A stretch of 5,439 bases of DNA, taken from contig CAILWD010000665.1 in NCBI GenBank assembly GCA_903837815.1, positions 1 through 5,439 of the forward strand, given 5' to 3'. This stretch comes from an uncultured Chloroflexota bacterium (GTDB taxonomy: Bacteria > Chloroflexota > Anaerolineae > Anaerolineales > Villigracilaceae). Below the pieces are notes generated by a model. The model made no database searches. It saw nothing but the letters and a program-made list of their open reading frames with translations, and was not told the DNA's origin. The position numbers and the translations under genes were made by a program. The number at the start of each line of letters is the position of its first letter. The first letter of the stretch is position 1. This document shows, piece after piece, positions 1 to 5,420 of the stretch.

Positions 1-109
1 ACGACCACATAGCTCGTTAGGCTATAAAACTCCGGTAGCCTTTGCTGCCCAGTACACCTCCCAAATTCAACCTGCTCTGACTCTCATTTCTGTTGGACAC
101 AAAAACTAA
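1..109 (+). CDS. IS3-family transposase, C-terminal end (partial)
   Basis: The frame beginning at base 2 runs 35 codons to a TAA at 107-109. It starts RPHSSLGYKTPVAFAAQY, which is the well-known tail of the IS3-family OrfB/OrfAB DDE transposase (integrase core, the RPHSSLGY-TP-F segment just after the last catalytic Glu). The catalytic D, D and E residues and all of OrfA would lie to the left, outside the window. The protein would cut and join the ends of its own insertion sequence. Its stop codon falls inside the right terminal repeat, which is usual for IS3 elements. It is the only gene here on the plus strand, so it is foreign to the surrounding minus-strand operon. The subgroup cannot be assigned from this tail. 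Confidence 0.85.
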   Translation, partial: RPHSSLGYKTPVAFAAQYTSQIQPALTLISVGHKN

Positions 110-118
110 AGCAGGTCA
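1..118 (+). mobile_element. Right end of an IS3-family insertion sequence
   Basis: The element's right end is placed at 118. Read inward on the minus strand, the terminus begins TGACCTGCTTTAGTTTTTG and continues with TGTCC, which has the form of IS3-family ends (TG...CA termini, TGA-C-TGC start, a GGACA block further in). The homology of the neighbouring recombinase breaks at the same base: its native coding sequence runs down to 119 and then reads into the repeat. A short inverted pair (acctgct at 70-76, agcaggt at 110-116) also lies in this end. The left end and the expected 3-5 bp target duplication are outside the window, so the boundary is inferred, with an uncertainty of a few bases. 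A nearer boundary at 99 (after ttggaca) is the main alternative. Confidence 0.75.
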
Positions 119-911
119 CCACCTCGAAGGGCGTGGCTCCGCTGTCGAGTAACGACCGCGCGAACGTATGTCTCAGCACATGCGGAGTCAAGTCCTCGAT
201 CTCGGCAGCTTCCGCATAGCGCTGTACCACCCGCTGTACCAGGCGCGGCTGGATCGCCTCCCCCACCTGTCCCACGAACAAACAATCGCTCGACACTGGC
301 GGACGCACCTTCAGCCACTCCGCCAGGTCTTTGCGCGTGTCATTCATCAGCATGACGATCCGCTGCTTTCTACCTTTTCCACGCCGCACCAGGGCAGAGC
401 CTTTGCGCTCACCCAGCGTCAGGTCAGAGAGGCGCAGGTCGCACAGCTCACCAACCCGCAAGCCCGTGTGCAGCAGAAAGCGCACCATCACCGCATCGCG
501 GAAGCGCAGCAGCCAGAGGCGCGGATACTTCTCCTTCGCCATTCTCGTATCCTCCTCGATGACTTGCAACAGCTTGCGCTTCTGCGTCCTGGTCAACCAG
601 CGCGGAGCCAGCATGGACACTTCCACCTGCTCCACGTGCAGGGCGGGATTCTCGGCGAAGAGTCCGCCGCGCATCTCGCCCCACATTCCGAAGGAAGCCA
701 GCGAGGCAAGATGGCGGCTGATGGTGTTTGCACTCGCGCCACGTTCAAAGAGATGGTCGCGGTAGGCGCGGACGTCCGCGTTTGTCATCGACTCCAGCGG
801 ACGCCCCAGCCATTTCTCGAACTGCTTCAAGTCGCTGCCGTAGCCATGCACCGTCTTCGGGGACCTATCCCTGTTGGTCAAATATGCTTGAAAGTTCAAG
901 AGTGTTTCCAT
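84..911 (-). pseudogene. Tyrosine recombinase/integrase, 3' end removed by IS insertion
   Basis: This is a XerC/D-like phage-type integrase that would recombine attachment sites through a covalent 3'-phosphotyrosine. Numbering from the upstream ATG at 929, it has an N-terminal SAM-like core-binding domain (about residues 7-90) and a catalytic domain from about 105. The box I arginine (HTGLRVGE, R158), the beta-hairpin lysine (GKGRKQR, K185) and the HxLR motif (H250, R253) are present. After GATPFEV the sequence turns into CFSFCVQQK and stops at 84-86. The LGH box (second His/Trp) and the nucleophilic Tyr are absent, so the product should not be catalytic. The last roughly ten codons come from the IS terminal repeat. 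I chose the ATG at 911 because AAGGA lies 7 nt upstream; the ATG at 929 has no good ribosome site. The start overlaps the upstream gene by 47 nt, suggesting translational coupling. Confidence 0.85.
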
Positions 912-1650
912 TGATTCTTCCTTCTTCATTCCAGTACATCAAAAATAACGGCTGCTCAGGGTTGTTACGGTAATACACCAGGTTGTCCAGGGATGTGGCG
1001 CACCCACTTAGCTGGATTGCAGCGCATTCCTCGATCAGCGTGCGAGTGCTTTCGTAGGTCTTGCCGCACAGCGCAGCATGTCCCTGCAGCTTTTTATACA
1101 AGTTCCACTTCTCTTTCTTCCGTGAACCGAGTTCGACCTCGACATAAAAACGCTCCTCCATTTTTTCCAGTAAAAGGTCGGGGCGAAACTGCGGCAGGTC
1201 TGTCTGCGGCAGCATGGTCACCTTCCATCCACGCTGGCGCGCCGAGAGGGAAAAGACAATCATTGCCGCCGTGTGCCGGGGCTGTCCATCCCCCGAGTGC
1301 AGTCGAACCAGCCGCTCCCATTCGTTCTCACATACCTGCCAGCCAAACGAACGACAAAGCCCCTTCCCTTTCTCGTTCAGTCGCACCAGCGAGATCATAT
1401 GCACGCCACGCAGATAACTAATGGTCTGGACATGAATCAGCCCCGCCCTGATTAGGTCCTTGCGGAAGACATTGGTGATGTATTTTTTCCTGGAGGATGT
1501 GTCGAAATATTCAGCCAGCCGCTGTTCATGTTCCACCCTCACAGGAGACAATTCGGTGGCGAGAAAATACAGGGCATATGCATTCAACGCCCAGCGGCGG
1601 TTGGGGATTTCAATATCCGCCGGTTTACTTGGGATTTCAATTATGTTCAT
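865..1650 (-). CDS. Winged-helix / PD-(D/E)XK-like protein, replication-relaxation type
   Basis: This 261-aa protein belongs to no family that I can name with certainty. Residues 18-95 look like a winged helix: helices around RWALNAYALYFL, an EHEQRLAEYF helix, and RKDLIRAGLI before a beta wing. Residues 125-195 carry what looks like a PD-(D/E)XK nuclease-fold core: RPDLLL (P157, D158), then YVEVELG (E171, E173) and a following basic helix KEKWNLYKKL. This order, winged helix followed by PD...ExE(L/D)G, is that of replication-relaxation proteins (Replic_Relax), which accompany plasmid and integrative-element replication genes. Whether it has nuclease activity is unknown. The start ATG at 1648-1650 has GAGGA at 1657-1661 with 6 nt spacing. 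Its 3' end overlaps the recombinase start, so the two are probably co-translated. Confidence 0.6.
   Translation of the reverse strand: MNIIEIPSKPADIEIPNRRWALNAYALYFLATELSPVRVEHEQRLAEYFDTSSRKKYITNVFRKDLIRAGLIHVQTISYLRGVHMISLVRLNEKGKGLCRSFGWQVCENEWERLVRLHSGDGQPRHTAAMIVFSLSARQRGWKVTMLPQTDLPQFRPDLLLEKMEERFYVEVELGSRKKEKWNLYKKLQGHAALCGKTYESTRTLIEECAAIQLSGCATSLDNLVYYRNNPEQPLFLMYWNEEGRINGNTLELSSIFDQQG
919..923 (-). promoter_or_regulatory. Ribosome binding site deciding the recombinase start
   Basis: AAGGA on the minus strand lies 7 nt before the ATG at 909-911. The in-frame ATG at 927-929 has only a poor GGA almost touching it. The site lies inside the coding sequence of the upstream 261-aa gene, consistent with coupled translation. 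Confidence 0.5.
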
Positions 1651-1766
1651 GGAAAGTCCTCATGCGCTGTTCAAAAAAGGATGATCTGGTATATCAAAAG
1701 GGAGCAATTGCCTGAAACAAAGGGAGGGATTGGCAATCTGAAAAGGGTATATTTCTGCCGCCGTCC

Positions 1767-2120
1767 CTATAAGAGCGCCAGCGAAATAACTCCAAAGCCC
1801 GCCCGCTTCTCAAGGCTTTGCGGAACTGCCAGGTTGCAGGCTCGGGCTCTTGCGTGCCCGAGCAGTTGCAGGATTCGCGCGCCGTCTTCAGTGATCAGAT
1901 ACACGGCGGCGGGCTGCCCGCGTTTGTCGGGGCGTTTGACGACAAATTCCAGGCGGCGGAGAAATCCCCCGCTGCCCAGCCGCTCCACTAGGCGGATGGC
2001 GCGGTCGACGTGTTGGACGTCCGCCAGCCCGGTGACGAGGAAGGTTTCCAGCGCGGGCTGGGCGGCGGGAAGGTCTGCGCGAAGTTCGTCCCAGACCTGT
2101 ACAAAAGATGTGACCTGCAT
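1767..2120 (-). CDS. Small winged-helix DNA-binding protein (hypothetical)
   Basis: This 117-aa protein has a clear winged-helix layout. Helices span about residues 5-18, 22-32 and 36-49 (HVDRAIRLVERLGSGGFLRR as recognition region), followed by a beta wing around KRGQPAAVYLITEDGARIL (67-84). The RGxP-x-VY-LT--GA-L pattern is the wing seen in replication-relaxation and related plasmid regulators. The C-terminal 30 residues are basic, then hydrophobic, and not recognised. The start ATG at 2118-2120 is supported by an excellent AAAGGAG at 2128-2134 with 7 nt spacing. It lies 45 nt after the coiled-coil gene and before the 261-aa gene, so it is probably in the same operon and could be a transcriptional or replication regulator. 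Exact function unknown. Confidence 0.65.
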   Translation of the reverse strand: MQVTSFVQVWDELRADLPAAQPALETFLVTGLADVQHVDRAIRLVERLGSGGFLRRLEFVVKRPDKRGQPAAVYLITEDGARILQLLGHARARACNLAVPQSLEKRAGFGVISLALL

Positions 2121-2132
2121 AATTCGGCTCCT

Positions 2133-2153
2133 TTAGAGGGGCTGACCCTCTAA
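2133..2153 (-). promoter_or_regulatory. Perfect hairpin over the ribosome site of the winged-helix gene
   Basis: An 8-bp perfect inverted repeat (ttagaggg / ccctctaa) with a 5-nt loop lies between the coiled-coil gene and the winged-helix gene. Its edge overlaps the first two bases of the AAAGGAG ribosome site. There is no U-run on either side, so it is not a standard intrinsic terminator. It could modulate translation of the winged-helix gene, act as an RNA processing site, or be an operator for a dimeric protein. Confidence 0.45.
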
Positions 2154-2165
2154 TTAGTAGGTGGT

Positions 2166-2645
2166 TTATTGAGGTGTCCCCGACCCGGTCAGGTCGGAGA
2201 GTTGACCGCGCAGTTTGAGCACCAAGCGGTTGAGTTCGGCATTCTGGGCCTTCAGCTCGCGGATTTCCCGTGCTCTGGCAGAACCTTCGCGTTCCCGTTC
2301 CGCGATTTCCCGCTGCGCTTCGAGCAATGCCCTCTGGACAGCCACAAGGGCATGTTCCGCTTCGCGGCTGCGCTGCTCCATCGGGTGGGCATCCAGGTAG
2401 TCCAGCCTGTGCTGGAACGAAGCCGCCTTGCTGCGACAAGAGTCGAGTTCCCTGCCCAGGCTTTCCCAGCCCTGCCGTTCTTCGAGGAGTTTGGCTTGCA
2501 AGCGGAAGCCAACGCTCCCGATGTGCGCGCCCTCGTCCAGCAGGCGCAGGGCTTCGGACACGGCGGGAATTTGACGCATGGATTCCAGCAGGGCGCACGC
2601 GCCCTGTCGTTCCGAGTCCGCGTGGATTATCTGGAGCCAGGACAT
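2166..2645 (-). CDS. Coiled-coil protein of unknown function
   Basis: This 159-aa protein is not recognised as a named family. Residues 1-40 form a compact helical head (SWLQIIHADSERQGACALLE). Residues about 45-85 and 92-150 are strongly charged heptad-like helices rich in Glu, Arg, Ala and Leu (for example EAQREIAEREREGSARAR), typical of a dimeric coiled coil, followed by a short polar tail. There is no signal peptide or membrane segment, so it should be cytoplasmic. The start ATG at 2643-2645 has GGAG 9 nt upstream; the same frame is closed by TGA shortly above it, so no longer version exists. It sits between the initiator gene and the winged-helix gene, so a structural, oligomerising or accessory role in replication or partition is possible but unproven. 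Confidence 0.6.
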   Translation of the reverse strand: MSWLQIIHADSERQGACALLESMRQIPAVSEALRLLDEGAHIGSVGFRLQAKLLEERQGWESLGRELDSCRSKAASFQHRLDYLDAHPMEQRSREAEHALVAVQRALLEAQREIAEREREGSARAREIRELKAQNAELNRLVLKLRGQLSDLTGSGTPQ

Positions 2646-2713
2646 TTCTTCGGCTCCCTGGGCTCTGTCAGTTCATGACAGAGCGGTGGGTTTGTGTAGC
2701 TAATCATTGACAT
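2627..2713 (-). CDS. Possible 28-codon leader ORF
   Basis: An ATG at 2711-2713 is preceded by a strong AAGGAG and opens a 28-codon frame (MSMISYTNPPLCHELTEPRE and on to KKCPGSR). It ends at TAA 2627-2629 and overlaps the first 19 nt of the coiled-coil gene. A second ATG two codons in lies 10 nt from the same ribosome site. The overlap would let ribosomes finishing the leader restart on the downstream gene. The frame passes straight through the 9-bp hairpin at 2662-2684, so translation of the leader would melt it. The peptide has two cysteines and no recognisable domain. It could also be chance. Confidence 0.35.
   Translation of the reverse strand: MSMISYTNPPLCHELTEPREPKKCPGSR
2662..2684 (-). 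promoter_or_regulatory. Perfect 9-bp hairpin upstream of the coiled-coil gene
   Basis: gctctgtca and tgacagagc form a perfect 9-bp inverted repeat around a 5-nt loop. It lies in the spacer between the rep stop and the coiled-coil start, 17 nt before the ATG. No U-run follows on either strand, so it is a poor terminator. A translational control element tied to the leader ORF, or an operator, fits better. Confidence 0.45.
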
Positions 2714-2717
2714 GTAA

Positions 2718-2723
2718 CTCCTT
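2718..2723 (-). promoter_or_regulatory. Strong ribosome binding site in the rep-coiled-coil spacer
   Basis: AAGGAG on the minus strand is the best ribosome site in this spacer, yet it is about 70 nt from the ATG of the coiled-coil gene. It lies 4 nt from one ATG and 10 nt from a second in-frame ATG, and is the main support for the small leader ORF. Confidence 0.4.
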
Positions 2724-2771
2724 GCTTGAAAAATTTGAATATCCGAATTGTTGAGATGAGCATGGGACGGG

Positions 2772-4844
2772 TCACGCTCCTCTCGGGTTGCCAAACAGGC
2801 GGCGGTACAGTTCCTGCTTGTGGATGGGCTGCAAGTCGTGGAAGTTGAGTTTGTAAATCCCAGCCTCCACGCTGTCGCCAGGATCCATGCCTGCCATGTC
2901 CGCGTCGAACAAGGCTCGCAGCGCGTATGGGGTGAGCTTTGCCAGGCGGTTGAAATCCCCGCCCGCTCCCGCGTTGACGTTCTCGCACAACCGCTTCACC
3001 GCCAGCCCAACCGGGTCGGAGACCTTGGCGCCCGTCGGGGAGTAGGCATACAGGAGCCAGGAGACAAAGCCGCCCGACAGGTCTGCAATGCTGCGCCCAA
3101 AGCCCTTGTTGGTTCTCAGCAGCCGTCCCTTGCTGACTGGGTTGACCGAATTATTGCGAACCAAAAAGTCAAAATCCCAAAACGCCAGGTTCCCCACCCG
3201 CCCACCCCCGTCTGCCTCGGACTGCGGCGGTTCGGAAACCTCGGTTTCGACACGGTGAGCCAAAGACGAACCGTCAACCCAACGGGTTTCCGGGGATGGT
3301 TGGGGATTAAGAGTTAAAGGGTTGGGTTTAAGAGTTAAAGAGCTTTTAACTATGCAAGTAGCGTCATGATGGTGTGAAAGTAGCGTCACGACGATTGTGA
3401 AAGTAGCGTCAAGATAGTGTGCAAGTGGCGTCACGACGATACTGAAAGTAGCGTCAAGATGGTCTGCAAGCCGCGTCATGCCGATACTGAAAGTAGCGTC
3501 ACGACTGGCGGTCAATCCCGCGAAGTTATCGGTCAGCGCCGCTTCGAGGATTTCATGCGGCAGGTCTTCGAGCAGTACCTCGAAGGCGCGGGGGGAACGG
3601 GCGAAGTCCTCGCTCTTTGCGCCAGGCACTTCGCGCATGAAGACCCGCACAACGGGATTCTTCAACATCCCAGGCTGGTCGTGTTTGGGACCGTTCTTCT
3701 CGTTGAACCAGTCCCAAACGGTTCGCGGGCGCGACATCCCCAGCCAGCCAGCAATCTCGGCATACCCGCCCTTCACCGTCACGCGATTGCGCGTCTCCCC
3801 GCTTTCGGGGTTGACGTAGCAGGAGTCGCGTAGCAGGGTCAGCATCCAGCCGGGACCCGCGTCCAGGTGCGGCAGGACATGCTCGATGAAAAACAACGAG
3901 ATAACGATCAGATCGCTCTGCGGCATAAGGCGGGCTTGCAGCGCGGAGGCGAGGCTGTCCAGCAGGCCCTCCGCCAACTCGTCCTTGAACAGATTGCGCA
4001 ACAGCGCGCGCACGCTCAACGGCTGGCTCTCCTCTTTCGCCTGCAACGGGATCAACGCATCCAGCGGCGCAATCATCGCAGCGCGTAACACGCCCTCCGC
4101 CCCACCATGCTTTTCCTTGTTGGCAGCCAACCAGTTCTTCAGGGAGGCAGTATCAATTGGCGTCAGCGGCAGGGTCATAGCGACGGTGTACTTTCTCGGC
4201 AGGCGTTTGGGCGTGGGCCCCTTGACCCATTCGTCACCGCCCTCGATGATCCTGACCAGCCCCGAAAGTTTCTGCCAGGTATTGGGGTTGTTGACGCGGT
4301 TCCAGTACGTGCGCTCGGAAATGCCGCACATGGACGCAAGCTGCTTGCCAGAGAAACGGCTGGACTTGCTGCCCGAACGCGCACCCGCAAGGTATGCCGC
4401 CTGACGAAAGCTGACATACATCCAGCCCAGATCGGGTCCAATGCTTCGCAGCCAGCGGCGGAAATAGCCAGGCAGATACACAGCCCGATCGGGTCGCACG
4501 ATCTGCTCGTATACCGAGTCATATGCCTCGGGAGAAATATCCAGTGCGTTGTCAGGTTCCTCCTCCTGCGCAACGGAGTCAGTCTCAACCTCGACGGCGT
4601 CAACTTCTGCTTGGGGAACCACAAAGTTCACGCGCAGGTTGTCGCGGCTGAGGATGTTGTTGACCGTATCCAGCAAGCGGCTTTCAAGCCAGTCGCGGGC
4701 ATAGGCGTTGCGCACGGCAACGGTGAGGACGCCGCCAGCAGATGAAAGCGCCTGGGTGTCGCGCACCCAGGTCTCGAAGGACGCGCGCGGCAGGTCAGTT
4801 TGAAGTTGTTCGAGGACGGTTTTCCATGTTTGTTCGATGTTCAT
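2772..4844 (-). CDS. Replication initiator with DnaA N-terminal domain and internal origin
   Basis: This 690-aa protein is a probable element-encoded replication initiator. Residues 1-78 are a DnaA domain I-type module (WKTVLEQLQTDLPRASFETW, then GVLTVAVRNAYARDWLESRL), used in DnaA for self-association and helicase contacts. An acidic linker (80-108) follows. Residues 120-205 hold a helix-turn-helix (FSGKQLASMCGISERTYWNR). Residues 335-405 hold a second (YAEIAGWLGMSRPRTVWDWF). There is no AAA+ ATPase module, so it is not chromosomal DnaA. Residues 449-498 are 15-residue repeats (DATFSI-type) encoded by the iteron array. Residues 500-550 are a low-complexity Pro/Ser/Glu linker, and 551-690 a separate, unrecognised C-terminal domain. 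The ATG at 4842-4844 has GGAG at 4850-4853, 5 nt away. Binding to its own gene could also limit its transcription. I infer initiator function from the domain make-up plus iterons. Confidence 0.75.
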   Translation of the reverse strand: MNIEQTWKTVLEQLQTDLPRASFETWVRDTQALSSAGGVLTVAVRNAYARDWLESRLLDTVNNILSRDNLRVNFVVPQAEVDAVEVETDSVAQEEEPDNALDISPEAYDSVYEQIVRPDRAVYLPGYFRRWLRSIGPDLGWMYVSFRQAAYLAGARSGSKSSRFSGKQLASMCGISERTYWNRVNNPNTWQKLSGLVRIIEGGDEWVKGPTPKRLPRKYTVAMTLPLTPIDTASLKNWLAANKEKHGGAEGVLRAAMIAPLDALIPLQAKEESQPLSVRALLRNLFKDELAEGLLDSLASALQARLMPQSDLIVISLFFIEHVLPHLDAGPGWMLTLLRDSCYVNPESGETRNRVTVKGGYAEIAGWLGMSRPRTVWDWFNEKNGPKHDQPGMLKNPVVRVFMREVPGAKSEDFARSPRAFEVLLEDLPHEILEAALTDNFAGLTASRDATFSIGMTRLADHLDATFSIVVTPLAHYLDATFTIVVTLLSHHHDATCIVKSSLTLKPNPLTLNPQPSPETRWVDGSSLAHRVETEVSEPPQSEADGGGRVGNLAFWDFDFLVRNNSVNPVSKGRLLRTNKGFGRSIADLSGGFVSWLLYAYSPTGAKVSDPVGLAVKRLCENVNAGAGGDFNRLAKLTPYALRALFDADMAGMDPGDSVEAGIYKLNFHDLQPIHKQELYRRLFGNPRGA
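3298..3340. repeat. AT-rich tandem repeat, possible DNA unwinding element
   Basis: Two copies lie in tandem: 3298-3319 (22 bp) and 3320-3340 (21 bp), sharing ggttggg and taagagttaaag. The run agcttttaac follows at 3341-3350. The stretch is markedly richer in A and T than its surroundings and borders the iterons. In protein it encodes LTLKPNP / LTLNPQP. Paired AT-rich repeats beside iterons are typical of the region melted by an initiator. Confidence 0.5.
3355..3511. repeat. Seven iterons with alternating 22/23-bp spacing
   Basis: The core aaagtagcgtca (variants caagtagcgtca, caagtggcgtca, caagccgcgtca) begins at 3355, 3377, 3400, 3422, 3445, 3467 and 3490. The steps are 22, 23, 22, 23, 22 and 23 bp. 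Two successive units therefore make a 45-bp, 15-codon super-unit, which keeps the rep frame open and gives the 15-residue protein repeats at 449-463, 464-478 and 479-493. Units at 3377, 3422 and 3467 share a gat..tg tail, and those at 3400 and 3445 share aagat. All are direct repeats, the form bound by plasmid and phage Rep proteins. Confidence 0.75.
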
Positions 4845-4966
4845 GATGTCTCCAGGACGATTTTGAAAAACGCAGCAGGTAGCCTTCTGCGGGGCGATTT
4901 TTTGCGGACGATCTGCGGAGCGGATTTCCGTTTTCAGGCGGCTTCCAGCCCCGCATAATAAATGAA

Positions 4967-5043
4967 GTAGAGCGGCGCATAGAGCGGAGATGTCGAGCGG
5001 CGTAGAGCGGCTTCGAGCGGCAGGTGGAGCGTCGCCGCTCTAG
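4967..5043. repeat. Array of 10-bp gagcgg units between the RHH-like gene and rep
   Basis: Units of the form gtagagcggc begin at 4967, 4979, 4992, 5002, 5012 and 5024 (last unit degenerate, gtggagcgtc), with steps of 12, 13, 10, 10 and 12 bp. An inverted unit, gccgctctag, lies at 5034-5043 and can pair with the preceding one (gagcg, 4-nt gap, cgctc). Spacing near one helical turn puts several units on one DNA face, as in arrays bound cooperatively by ribbon-helix-helix proteins. A TATTAT resembling a -10 box for rep lies at 4955-4960 on the minus strand, which would put a -35 region inside the array. An operator for rep, a partition site, or extra initiator sites are the main options. The rest of the 4845-5093 spacer shows no gene. 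Confidence 0.6.
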
Positions 5044-5093
5044 TCCGTTTTTCTCCCGAAAAATTGGGCGCATTTTCCGCGAACACGACAACC

Positions 5094-5420
5094 TCACCAT
5101 GAGTGGATGACCCGATTTGCCACTTCCACCGATTCGGATTCGAGGGTCAGTTTCCCGATGAGGTATGCCTCCAGCGCATACCCCAGCAGGTAGACCACCA
5201 CCTCCCCGCGCGAGACGCCGGTGTTCTCCGACAGCGCGCAGACTTCGCGGTCGATGTCCGCTCCCCAACGATGGGCAAGGTGCATGCGCTTCGGTTTGGT
5301 CAGCTCGTTTTTCGCTTTGCGCTTGAGCGGTTTGATCTCCTTCGGCCAGCCTTTCTCGACCTCGCGCCAATGCAGGGTCATCTTTCGATGCTCGGGGTTG
5401 GGTCTTCCCTGCAGGGTCAA
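5094..5420 (-). CDS. Small ribbon-helix-helix-like DNA-binding protein (start uncertain)
   Basis: Numbered from the TTG at 5418-5420, the protein has 108 residues. The N-terminal half is very basic (KEIKPLKRKAKNELTKPKR, 27-45). The C-terminal half, DREVCALSENTGVSRGEV (57-73) followed by VVYLLGYALEAYL, has the two-helix pattern of ribbon-helix-helix (CopG/ParG-like) regulators. Such proteins repress copy-number genes or act in partition and relaxosomes, and often bind arrays of short repeats; one lies directly downstream, between this gene and rep. The frame is open to the right edge, so the true start may lie outside the window. Within it, the choices are TTG at 5420 (overlapping a TGA of another frame at 5417-5419) or ATG at 5379-5381; neither has a strong ribosome site. 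Family assignment is by pattern only. Confidence 0.55.
   Translation of the reverse strand: MTLQGRPNPEHRKMTLHWREVEKGWPKEIKPLKRKAKNELTKPKRMHLAHRWGADIDREVCALSENTGVSRGEVVVYLLGYALEAYLIGKLTLESESVEVANRVIHSW

Larger units (their letters stand above)
3298..3511. other. Candidate replication origin inside the rep gene
   Basis: Seven iterons (3355-3511) sit directly beside an AT-rich stretch with tandem repeats (3298-3350), all within the coding sequence of the initiator. Iterons plus an adjacent AT-rich unwinding element is the standard layout of theta-replicating plasmid and phage origins. In phage lambda the same order occurs inside gene O, in the part that encodes a linker. No perfect DnaA box was seen nearby. 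The assignment rests on architecture, not on sequence identity to a known origin. Confidence 0.6.

Noticed and set aside
168..914. Long plus-strand open frame opposite the recombinase
   Set aside because: It lies wholly antisense to a gene with clear catalytic motifs, its translation is low in recognisable structure, and no ribosome site or domain supports it.
1651..1766. Promoter upstream of the 261-aa gene (TTGTTT ... TGATAT) and repeated ggtatat at 1686 and 1746
   Set aside because: The boxes match consensus poorly, and the repeats are too short and degenerate to claim a site.
2708..2736. Plus-strand TTGACA near 2708 as a promoter
   Set aside because: No acceptable -10 box lies at 16-18 bp, and no plus-strand gene follows.
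2819..2828. DnaA box (tgtggatgg)
   Set aside because: It does not match the TTATCCACA consensus well enough, is single, and is far from the iterons.
3355..3511. CRISPR array
   Set aside because: The repeat plus spacer period is only 22-23 bp, the spacers are not unique sequences of normal length, and the repeats are within a coding frame.
4751..4771. 8-bp perfect hairpin inside rep as a regulatory element
   Set aside because: It encodes conserved-looking DnaA-domain residues (TWVRDTQA), so coding is a sufficient explanation.
5057..5079. Hairpin after the RHH-like gene as an intrinsic terminator
   Set aside because: The stem is AT-rich with a wobble pair and no U-run follows it; the Ts form part of the stem itself.
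4795..5370. Minus-strand 191-codon frame across the rep upstream spacer
   Set aside because: It overlaps the RHH-like gene in another frame, runs through the gagcgg array, and has an Arg/Ser-rich shadow-like composition. It would also overlap the well-supported rep start.
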